Source: Candidatus Lindowbacteria bacterium RIFCSPLOWO2_12_FULL_62_27 (GTDB taxonomy: Bacteria; Lindowbacteria; 2-12-FULL-62-27). Taken from it: a stretch of 64,000 nt of DNA. Position 1 is the first letter of the stretch; each line of letters opens with the position of its first letter. Position numbers and translations under genes: made by a program. The notes beneath the pieces are model-generated. The model saw only the letters and a list, made by a program, of their open reading frames with translations. It was not told where the DNA came from and searched no databases. The stretch covers positions 1 to 64,000 of the forward strand of contig MFPR01000013.1 in assembly GCA_001784175.1 (NCBI GenBank), in the 5' to 3' direction. Below, piece after piece: positions 1 through 12,150 of the stretch.

Positions 1-3000
1 CGCGGATTCGTGACGGATACGCAGGCCGGCGTCGTGACGCTGTCGCAGCCTGCGGACGGCCACGAGACGGCGGCGATCAATTTCTATGTGAGCTGGCAGG
101 CGACGGCCGACAGTGTGGGGATCGCCAACTACGCGGTGGAGGTCGACAAGAGCACGGCATTCACGACGATGATCTTCACCGACACGGTGGCGGGTGGCGT
201 CACGGCCGACCGTGTGACGGGTCTGTACAACGACACATACTACTGGCGCGTTCGCGCGATCGACGATCTGGGCAACGGCGGCGCCTATTCAGCGGCGCGC
301 GGGTTCGTGACGGACACGCTGGTCGCTGCCGTGACGCTGTCGCAGCCTGCGGACGGGCATGAGACGACGGCAACGACGGTACCGGTCAGTTGGACGGCCG
401 TGACGGACAGCGTCGGGATCGCCAACTACGCGGTGGAGGTCGCCAGGAACACGACGTTCACGACGATGGTCTTCACCGACACGGTGGCGGGCGGCGTCAC
501 GGCCGACACCGTCACGGGTCTGTACAACGACACGTACTACTGGCGCGTGCGTGTGATCGACGATCTGGGCAACAGCGGCGTGTATTCGGCGACACGAGGC
601 TTTATGACGGATACGCTGGTCCATGCCGTGACGCTGTCGCAGCCTGCGGACGGCCACGAGACAACGGCAACGACAGTGTCCGTCGGTTGGACGGCCGTGA
701 TGGACAGCGTAGGGATCTCCAACTACGCGGTGGAGGTCGCCAAGAACACGACATTCACGACGATGGTCTTCATTGACACCGTGGCGGGTGGCGTCACAGC
801 CGACACCGTCACGGGTCTGTACAACGACACGTACTACTGGCGCGTGCGTGTGATCGACGATCTGGGCAACAGCGGCGTGTATTCGGCGACACGAGGCTTT
901 ATGACGGATACGCTGGTCCATGCCGTGACGCTGTCGCAGCCTGCGGACGGCCACGAGACGGCGGCGATCAACCTCTATGTGAGCTGGCAGGCGGCGGCCG
1001 ACAGCGTTGGGATCGCCAACTACGCGGTGGAGGTCGACAAGAGCACGGCATTCACGACGATGATCTTTGCCGACACGGTGGCGGGCGGCGTCACGTCCGA
1101 CAGTGTGACGGGCCTGTACAACGACACGTACTACTGGCGCGTTCGCGCGACCGACGATCTGGGCAACAACGGCGCCTATTCGGCGACGCGTGGATTCGTG
1201 ACGGACACACGGGTCAACGCCGTAACGCTGTCTCAGCCGGCGGACGGCCATGAGACGACGGTCGCGACGGTGCCGGTCAGTTGGACAGCAGTGACGGACA
1301 GCGTGGGGATCGCCAACTACGCGGTGGAGGTCGCCAAGAACACGACGTTCACGACGATGGTCTTCACCGACACGGTGGCGGGCGGCGTCACGTCCGACAC
1401 GGTGACGGGTCTGTACAACGACACGTACTACTGGCGCGTGCGCGCGATCGACGATCTGGGCAACAGCGGCGTCCACTCGGCGACGCGGGGATTTGTGACG
1501 GACACGCAGGTCGCCGCCGTGACGTTGTCGCAGCCGGCGGACGGACATGAGACGACAGCGATCGATGTCCGGCTGAGCTGGCAGGCGCCGGCCGACAGCG
1601 TGGGGATCGCCAACTACGCGGTGGAGGTGTCGAAGAGCACGTCCTTCACGTCGATGGTGTTCACGGACACGGTGTCAGGCGGCGTTACCGCCGATACCGT
1701 TACCGGCCTGTACAACGACACGTATCACTGGCGCGTGCGTGCGATCGACGATCTGGGCAACAGCGGGACGTATTCAAGCGCCCGGGGATTCGTGACGGAC
1801 ACGCAGGTCGCCGCCGTGACGCCGGCACAGCCTGCGGATGGACATGAGACGGCGGTGATCGACATTCAGGTGAGCTGGTCAGCCGTGGCGGACAGTGTTG
1901 GGATCGCGAATTACGCCGTGGAGGTATCGAAGAGCACGTCTTTCACGACGATGACGTTCACGGACACGGTCGATGGGGCGCGTGGGAGCGACACGGTGAC
2001 GGGCCTCTACAACGACACGTACTACTGGCGCGTGCGCGCGATCGATGACCTGGGCAACAGCGGCGCCTATTCCACGGCCCGCGGCCTGATGGTGGACACG
2101 GCCGTGCGGAAGGTGACGCTCGCCGACCCGCCGCCGGGGTCGGTGACTGCTGATACCACGCCGACCCTCACTTGGACCGCGATCACGGACAGCGCAGGCG
2201 TCGATAGTTTTGCCATCGAAGTTTCAACCACAACCGGATTCACGGCCCTCAGCTTCGCCGACACGGTGGATGGACCGCTCACCAGCGGCGCCGTGACCCC
2301 CGGACTTGTCACTGACACCTATTACTGGCGCGTCCGCGCCTTTGACGTGCTGGGCAATGCCGGCGCCTGGTCGGATTCGTTCCGGCTGAGAATCGATACC
2401 GTCCAGACATCGATCACCCTGATCGGCCCGGCGGATGGACATGAGACCAATGCGGCCGCGGCACGATTCGTCTGGGCGGGCGCCAACGCAGATACCTACA
2501 CATGGCAGCTTTCCAAATCGTCCGCGTTTTCAACGCTGGTGGACGCGGTGGCCGGCACCACCGTCACGTCCATGAACCGGCCGATGCCCGATCCGGATAC
2601 GTTCTATTGGCTGGTCATCGCACAGGGTCTGACGGGGTACGACACATCCGCCGCGCGGGGAATCCTCCTCGACACCAGCGCTGGCCAGCCGGCCCTCCTG
2701 CAGCCGGCCGAGGGGCACGAAACGTCGAATGCAACCCCGCAGGTTACCTGGTCCGCCGTTTCGGACAGCGTCGGAATCGACAGCTACGCGCTGGAAGTCT
2801 CCAGGAACACGGCGTTCACGGCCATGTCGTTCGCCGACACGGTGGATGGCGGACTCACAAACGACACCCTGACCGGCCTCTACAACGACACGTATTATTG
2901 GCGCGTGCGCGTCGTCGACGATCTCGGCAACATCGGCATCCATTCGTCCATCCGTGGGTTTGTCGTCGACACGCACGTAAACACCGTGGCTCTGTCACAG

Positions 3001-6000
3001 CCGGCCGACGGGCACGAGACGACGAATGTGAGCGTGGGGGTGTCGTGGGCGGCGCTGACAGACAGCGTCGGGATCGATTCGTACGTGATAGAGGCGTCAA
3101 AGACGATCGCGTTTACGACGACCGTGTTTGCGGATACGACGGATGGGACAAGTACGGCGGATACAATCACGGGCCTGTACAATGACACGTACTACTGGCG
3201 CGTTCACGCGATCGATGATCTCGGCAACGCCGGCGCCGCCTCGGCCCCACGTGGATTTGTGACGGACACGCTCATCGATGCCGTCACGCTCTTGCTGCCG
3301 GCCGACGGCCACGAAACCCGCGCCGTCAATTTCCGCCTGAGCTGGAACGCCGTGCCGGACAGCGTCGGGATCGATTCTTACGCGATAGAGGCGTCAAAGA
3401 CGGGTGCGTTTACGACGACCGTGTTCTCGGATACTACGGATGGGACAAATACGACGGATACCATCACGGGCCTGTACAACGACACGTACTACTGGCGCGT
3501 GCGCGCGATCGACGATCTCGGCAACGGCGGGGCCTATTCGGCCGCGCGTGGGTTCCTGATCGACACCGGAGTTTCTCAGGTCACCGTTACGCAGCCCGCG
3601 GACGGCCACGAAACCACCGTGTCGAGCCTGGAGGTTGGCTGGGCCGCCATCACGGCGGATTCGTCAGGGATCGACTCCTACGTGCTGGAAGCCTCCAAGT
3701 CGAGCGCTTTCGGCGTCGTTATTTTCGCCGATACGGTGGACGGCGTCCGACTGAGCGACACGCTGGCCGGATTGTACAATGACACTTATTTCTGGCGCGT
3801 CCGGGCCGTCGACCACCTTGGCAATCTTGGCGCATTCTCGGCGGCGCGGGGATTTGTGACCGACACGCTCGTCGGACAGGTCAGCCTGCTCCTGCCGGCG
3901 GACGGCCACGAAACAGCCGTGGCCCAACCGGGTGTGCAGTGGACGGCGCTTCCGGACAGCGTCGGAATCGACTCGTATGCCGTGGAAGTCTCCAAGAGCC
4001 TGGCCTTCTCCCCCGTCGTCCTCGCCGATACGCTGGACGGGTCTTCGACGATGGATACTCTGCCGGGTCTCCAGAACGACACGTACTTCTGGCGCGTGCG
4101 CGCGATCGACGACCTCGGCAACGCCGGCGCCTACTCGGCCGCCCGCGGGCTGATCCACGACTCGCTGGCCGGCGCCGTCACGCCGGTGTCGCCGGCGGAC
4201 GGCCATGAAACGACCGCGACGAGCGTGGTGGTGTCATGGAGCGCCCTGAGCGACAGCGTCGGAATCGCCACGTACGCCGTGGAGGCGTCGCGTGGGTCGG
4301 CCTTCACATCGCTGGCATTCGCCGAAACCGTCGCCGGCAGCCGAACCAGCGACACGCTGGCCACGCTGTACAACGATACCTACTACTGGCGCGTCCGCGC
4401 GACGGACGGACTCGGCAACAACGGCGCGTATTCGGCCGCCCGCGGATTTGTGGTCGACACGGCGGTTGCGGTCGTGACGCTTTCGGCGCCCGCGGACGGC
4501 CATGAAACGACTGCGAGCGAAATTCTTCTGCGCTGGGCCTCCGTGTCCGACAGCGTCGGGATCGACAGCTACGCCGTGGAGGCTTCACGAAACGCCGCCT
4601 TCACGAACATGGTCTTCACCGACACCGTCGACGTCGCCCTCACGTCCGACACCGTGACCGGGCTGTACAATGACACCTGCTTCTGGCGTGTCCGGGCCAT
4701 CGACGATCTCAGCAACGCCGGCGCCTACTCGACCACGCACGGATTCGTGACCGACACGATTGTAAATCAGGTGGCGCTCCTGCTGCCGGCCGACGGGCAC
4801 GAGACATCCACCGTGAATTTCCGCCTGAGCTGGATCGCCGTCTCGGACAGCGTGGGCGTGGACAGTTACGCGCTCGAGATCTCAAAGATCTCGTCGTTCA
4901 CGCCGATGGCCTACGCGGATACCGTGGACGGCGTGACCATCACCGACACGTTCACGGGTCTGTACAACGACACGTACTTCTGGCGTGTCCGCGCGGTTGA
5001 CGATCTCGGCAACGGCGGCGTCTACTCGGCCGCGCGTGGTGTGCTGATCGACACGGCCGTGTCGCAGGTGACGGTTGCCGCTCCGGCCGACGGACACGAA
5101 ACGACGGCGGTCGCGGTCGTGCTGTCCTGGATTGCAGTGGCCTCCGATTCGAGCGGGATCGATTCCTATGTGGTGGAAGTTGCGAAGCAGATCGGATTCG
5201 ACACGACAGTTTTCGCCGACACGGTGAGGGCGTCCATCCTCGCCGATACGATCACCGGCCTGTATAATGACACCTACCACTGGCGGGTCCGCGTGATTGA
5301 TCACGTGGGCAATCTCGGCGTGTTCTCAATCACCCGGGGATTCCTGGTTGACACGGCCGTGGCGGCGGTGAGCCTGCTCCTGCCGGCCGACGGGCACGAG
5401 ACGTCCGCAACCGAGTTCCGCCTGCGCTGGAGCGCCGTGTCGGACAGCGCGGGCGTGGACAGTTACGCGCTCGAGATCTCAAAGAGCACGGCCTTCGCCC
5501 CGGTCACCTACGCGGACACCGTGGACGGATCGGCAACCGATGACACCATCACGGGCGTTTCCAACGACACGTACTTCTGGCGCGTGCGCGCGATCGATGA
5601 CCTCGGCAATGGCGGCGCCTATTCCGCGATCCGAGGGTTCATCGCCGACACCCTCGTCCAGACGGCCGTCGCTCTGGCGCCGGCGGACGGGCATGAGACG
5701 ACGGCCGGGCAGGTCGTGGTGAGCTGGTCGGCGGTGCCGGACAGCGTCGGGATCGCGAGCTACGCCGTGGAGGCCTCGAAGTCCGCCGCATTCTCGACAC
5801 TCGCGTTTTCCGACACGGTGGCCGGCGGCCTCACCAGCGATACGGTCACGGGCCTCTCCAATGACACCTATTACTGGCGCGTCCGGGTGACCGACGACCT
5901 CGGCAACGGCGGCGCCTATTCGACGGCGCGAGGCTTCGTGGTCGACACAACGGCCGCGCAGGTCAGCGCGCTCGCTCCGGCCAATGGCCACGAGACGACG

Positions 6001-9000
6001 GCGACCGCGATCGTCCTCTCCTGGTCAGCCGTGCCGGCCGACTCGGTCGGCATCGATTCGTATGCGGTCGAAGCCGCCCGGAACGCCGCATTCACGGCGA
6101 TGGTCTTCGCCGACACGGTCGATCAGGCGCTCACGGCCGACACGGTGACCGGCCTCTACAACGACATGTACTACTGGCGCGTCCGGGCCGTCGACGGCCT
6201 GGGCAACGCCGGCGCGGCGTCCACCCCCAGGGGATTCGTGGTCGATACGCAGGCCGCTCAGGTCAGCCTGTCATTGCCGTCGGACGGCCACGAGACAACC
6301 GCGACCTCCTTCCTCGTATCCTGGGCCGCCGTCGCGGACAGCGTCGGGATCGACAGCTACGCCCTCGAAGTCTCCAAGAGCGCCGCCTTCGGATCGATCG
6401 CGTATGCGGACACGGTGGGGGGCACGTCCCTCGCCGACACCATCGGGGCGCTGGACAACGACACGTACTTCTGGCGGGTCCGCGCGATCGATGACCTCGG
6501 CAACGTGGGCGCCCATTCAGCCGTGCGGGGCTTCCTCGTCGACACGGCCGTCGCGCAGGTTGCGCTCCTCTCGCCGGCCGACGCGCATGAGACGACCGCC
6601 GGCGCGCTGACGCTCAGTTGGTCGGCGATCGCGGCGGATTCGGTGGGCGTTGATTCCTATATTGTAGAAGTGGCGAAAACGCCGGCCTTCGCCACGACGA
6701 TCTTCGCTGACACGGTCGACGGGAGCCTCACGAGCGACGCCGTCACCGGCTTGTACAACGACACGTACTACTGGCGCGTCCGCGCGATCGACGAAGTCGG
6801 CAACGCCGGCGTCCATTCCGCCCCGCGGGGCCTCATGACCGACACTCTCGTCCAGACGGTATCCCTCGTCGCGCCGGCCGACGGGCATGAAACCACGGCA
6901 ACGCCGATCAGCCTCGCATGGGCCGCGCTGTCCGACAGCGTGGGTGTGGACAGTTTCGCCGTCGAGGTCTCCAAGAACGCTTCCTTCACCTCCATCGTCT
7001 TTGTCGACACGGTGGACGGCCAGGCGCTGTCGGATACCGTCACCGGACTGTACAACGACACGTACTTCTGGCGGGTGCGCGCCGTGGACGACCTCGGCAA
7101 CGGCGGCGCCTATTCGGCAACGCGCGGATTCCTGGTTGACACGGCCGTCGCCAAAGTGACGCTGGTCAGCCCGCCGGCCGGGACCCTGACCGGCGATACA
7201 ACGCCGACCCTTGTGTGGAACGCGGTCACAGACAGCGCGGGCGTCGATTCGTACGCGCTCGAAGTTTCGACGAGCTCTGCGTTCGCCGCGATCACATTCG
7301 CCGATACGGTCGACGCCGCGCTCACCGCCGATACGGCCGCGCCCGGGCTCGACTCCAACACCTATCACTGGCGCGTCCGGGCCATCGATGATCTGGGCAA
7401 CGTCGGCGCGCCCTCCGACTCGCTCCATTTCAGAATCGACACGACGCCAACCCTCGTGACGCTGCTCAGCCCCGCGGCCGGGCACGAAACAAACGCGGTG
7501 ACCGTCCGCTTCGAGTGGATCGCCACGAGCGTCGACACCTATACGTGGCAGCTCTCCAAGTCGCCTGCCTTCTCGACCATCGTGGATTCGGCGCCCGATA
7601 CGACGGCGACAACAGTCGTCAGAGTTCTCTCGCACGAGGATACCCTCTACTGGCGCGTCATCGGCCTCGGCATCGGCGGGTCCGACACGACGGCGGCCCG
7701 CGGCATTCTGCTCGACACGGGCGTTGCGGTGGCCGTGGCGGCAACGCCCGCCGACGCGCATGAAACCTCCGCGGCGGTTCCGGGCGTCGGCTGGCAGGCA
7801 CTGGCCGACAGTGTCGGGATCGACTCCTACGCCGTCGAGGTCTCCAAGTCCACCGCCTTTACGAACGTCGTGTTCGCCGACACGGTCGATGGAGTGCGCG
7901 TGTCCGACACGATTCCGGGCCTCCACAACGATACGTACTTCTGGCGCGTCCGGGCCATCGATGATCTCGGCAACGCCGGCGCCTACTCCGCCGCCCGCGG
8001 GTTCCTCGTTGACACGGTCGTCTCGCAGGTCGCGGCCGTCGCGCCCGCGGACGCGCACGAAACGGCCTCCGGGATGATCACCGTCGGCTGGACCGCGATC
8101 GCGGACAGCGTCGGGATTGATTCCTACGCAGTTGAAACCGCCAAGACCTCCGCGTTCGCAACGACCGTGTTTGCCGACACCGTCGACGGCTCGCAGACCG
8201 CCGACACCCTCACGGGCCTCTACAACGACACGCACTACTGGCGCGTGCGCGCGATCGACGATCTCGGCAACGCCGGCGCCGCCTCCGCCGCGCGTGGATT
8301 CCTCGTCGACACCGCCGTCACGCAGGTCGCGCTGGCCAGTCCCGCGGACGCGCACGAGACGACGGTCACGTCGGTCGTCCTTCAGGTTTCAGCCGTCACC
8401 GACAGCGTGGGGATCGATTCGTATGTCTTCGAAGCGTCGAAGACACCGGCGTTCTCGGCGATCGTCCTCGCCGACACCGTCGACGGCGCCGTCACGGCCG
8501 ACACGATCGCCGGCCTGTACAACGACACGTACTACTGGCGCGCGCGGGCGGTCGACGATCTCGGCAACGCCGGCGCCTATTCAACCGTGCGTGGATTCCT
8601 CGTCGACACGGCCGTCGCGCAAGTCGCGCTGGTGGCGCCGGCCGACGGGCATGAGACCGCCAACGCGTCGCCCGTGTTGAGCTGGTCGGCGGTGCCGGAC
8701 AGTGTGGGGATCGATTCGTATGTGATCGAGGCGTCGAAGACGGGTGTGTTTACGACGACCGTGTTTGCGGATACGACGGATGGGACAAATACGGCGGATA
8801 CAATCACGGGCTTGTACAATGACACCTATTTCTGGCGCGTGCGCGCGATCGACGACCTCGGTAATGCCGGCGCCTATTCCGCAACCCGCGGATTCCTGAT
8901 CGACACGCTCGTGTCGCAGGTCTCGCTGCTGCTGCCGGCGGACGGCCACGAAACAACCGCCGCGACGTTCCAGGTCCGGTGGAGCGCCGTGACCGCCGAT

Positions 9001-12000
9001 TCGGCGGGCATCGATTCGTATGCGATTGAGATTTCGCGCACGGCCGCGTTCACGGCCCTCACCCTCGCCGACACACTCGACGCGGCGCTGACGTCGGATA
9101 CGGCCGCCGGACTCGACAACGACAGCTACTTCTGGCGCGTCCGCGCGATCGACAACCTTGGCAACGCCGGCGCCTACTCCGCCGCGCGCGGATTCGTGGT
9201 CGACACGCGGACGGGCCAGCCGGCGCTGGTGGCGCCGGCGGACGCGCACGAGACATCCGCCGGATCGCTCCTCGTCCAGTGGGCGGCGCTCGCCGACAGC
9301 GTCGGGATCGACAGCTTCGCGGTGGAGGTGTCCAGGAACACGGCGTTCACGGCCCTCGCCGTTGCCGATACGCTGGCCGGCGACGCCACGACCGACACCC
9401 TGGCCGGCCTCTCGAGCGACACCTACTACTGGCGCGTCCGAGCGATCGACGATCTCGGCAACGCCGGCGCTTACTCCGCCGCCCGCGGATTCCTGATCGA
9501 CACCCTGGCCGCTCAGGTGACGCTCGCGGCGCCGGCCGACGCGCACGAGACGCGCGCCACCACGCTGGTCCTGACGTGGAACGCTGTGGCGGACAGTGTT
9601 GGGATTGATTCGTATGTGATCGAGGCGTCAAAGACGGGCGTGTTTACGACGACCGTGTTTGCGGATACGACGGACGGGACAAATACGGCGGATACAATCA
9701 CGGGCTTGTACAATGACACCTACTTCTGGCGTGTCCGCGCGGTCGACGATCTCGGCAATGCCGGCGCCCATTCCGCGTCGCGCGGGTTCCTGGTCGATAC
9801 CGCCGTCGACCAAGTCGCGACGATTTCGCCCGCGAACGCGCACGAGACATCCGTGGCGGCTGTCACGGTCCGCTGGTCGGCCCTGACAGCGGATTCCGTC
9901 GGTGTGGACTCCTACGCGGTGGAGGTTTCCAGGAATTCGGCTTTCGCTCCTCTGGTGTTCGACGATACGGTCGACGCGGCCTTCGCGTCTGACACGGTCA
10001 CGGGACTGTACAACGATACTTACTTCTGGCGCGTCCACGCCGTGGACCATCTCGGCAACGGCGGCGCATACTCCGCGACGGCCGGATTCCTCGTCGACAC
10101 CGCCGCAGCCAGGGTCTCGCTGGTCAGCCCGGCGACCGGATCGGTGACCTCCGACACGACGCCCGCCTTTACCTGGAACACGGTCGCGGACAGCGTCGGG
10201 GTCGACAGTTACGTCATTGAGGTTTCCGCCGGCCCCGCGTTCGCCACGATCGCCTATGCCGACACGGAAGACGGAGCCGCAGGCGCCGACACGGTCACGC
10301 CAGGACTCAACCCGGGACTCTATTATTGGCGTGTCTCCACGGTCGACGACCTGGGCAACCGCAGCGTTCCGTCGGACTCCTTCACGCTCCTCGTCGACAC
10401 CGCCCTGCCCGTCATCGCGCTCTTGAAGCCGTCTTCCGGCCACGAAACCAACACGCCGGCGATCCTGTTCGAGTGGATGGGTGACAACGCTGAAACCTAT
10501 ACGTGGCAACTGTCCAACACCATCGGCTTTTCGGCCGTCCTCGATTCCGTGGTCGACACGATCGGCACATCCGTCGTGCGGACGTTGCCGGCGCAGGACA
10601 CGTTCTACTGGCGCGTGATCGCAAAGAGCATCGTCGGCCTGGTCGATACCTCGACCGTGCGCGGGTTCGTTCTCGATACATCCGTGGCCCAGATCGCATC
10701 AAGCCTGCCGGCGGATGGGCATGAGACGTCCAACGCCGCACCGCGGGTCTCCTGGCTGGCCGTGTCGGACAGCGTTGGCATCGATTCCTACGCGATCGAG
10801 GCCTCCAAGACCGCCGCGTTCGCCGCGATTGTGTTCGCCGACACAATCGACGGCGCCCTCACGGCCGACACGATCACCGGATTGCACAACGACACGTACT
10901 TCTGGCGCGCCCGCGCGATCGACGACCTCGGCAACGGCGGCGCCTACTCCGCCGCCCGCGGATTTGTGCTCGATACCTTCACGGCGGCAGTCTCGGCAAC
11001 GGCGCCGGCCGACGCGCATGAGACGTCCAACGCAACGCCGACGGTCTCGTGGCTGGCCGTGCCGGACAGCGTGGGCATCGATTCCTACGCGATCGAGGCC
11101 TCCAAGACGGCCGCGTTCGCCGTGCTCGTGTTCGCCGACACGATCGACGGCGCCCTCACGTCCGGCACGATCACGGGACTGCACAACGATACGTACTTCT
11201 GGCGCGTCCGCGCGATCGATGACCTCGGCAACGCCGGCGCCCACTCGCAGGCCCGCGCCTTCCTCGTCGACGACACGGCCGCCAAGGTCTCGCTCGCGTC
11301 GCCCGCCTCCGGGACGATCACCGGCGACACGACGCCGTCGCTCGCTTGGACGGCGGTGACCGACAGCGTCGGCATCGACTCCTACGCGCTCGAACTCTCC
11401 GCCGGCCCCGCCTTCTCGACCCTCGCCTTCGCCGACACGGTCGATGGCGCGCGCACGTCCGATACGGTCCTGCCGGGCCTCCCGATGGATACCTACTTCT
11501 GGCGCGTGCGTGCGATCGACGATCTCGGTAATCGCGGGCCTGCGTCCGACTCATTCGTCATCCGCGTCGACACTTCGCCCACGCTCGTGACGCTCGTCCG
11601 CCCGGCCGCCGGACATGAGACGCGCGCGGCCACGGTGCGATTCGAGTGGACCGCCCTCAATGCCGACACCTATACCTGGCAGCTCTCTCGCACGGCCGCC
11701 TTTACGGCGCTCGCCGATTTCGTCACCGACACCACCGACACGTTCCTCGTCCGGACCCTGCCGGGAGAGGACACGTTCTTCTGGCGCGTGATCGGCCTTG
11801 GGGTTGGCGGGTACGACACCGCGTCGGCCCGCGGACTCCTGCTCGACACTTCGACCCGCCAAGTCACGCTCCTCGCGCCGGGCGACGGCCATGAGACCTT
11901 CAACGCCCTCGTGGTCGCAAGCTGGACCGCTCCGGCCGACAGCGTCGGCATCGACACCTACGCGCTTGAGGTTTCCAGAAGCCAGGCCTTCTCGCCGCTG

Positions 12001-12150
12001 ACGTTCACCGACACGGTCGACGCGTCGATGACTTCCGCCACGCTGCTCGGCCTCTATAACGATACCTACTACTGGCGCGTGCGGGCGATCGACCTCCTCG
12101 GCAACGAGGGCGCATTCTCGGCCGCACGCAAGATCGTGACGCTCGACACC
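1..12150 (+). repeat. About 41 tandem coding repeats of about 297 bp
   Basis: Direct tandem repeats lie inside the giant gene. The spacing is 297 bp between the copies around 534 and 831, where more than 100 bases match almost exactly (535-660 against 832-957). Copies near the 5' end of the window are much more alike at DNA level than those after about base 5000. Some distant copies share short, nearly identical patches (see findings). Confidence 0.93.

Noticed and set aside
1-12150. Tandem repeats considered as CRISPR-like or satellite DNA
   Set aside because: Period 297 bp, continuous open frame with a beta-sandwich pattern; no spacers.
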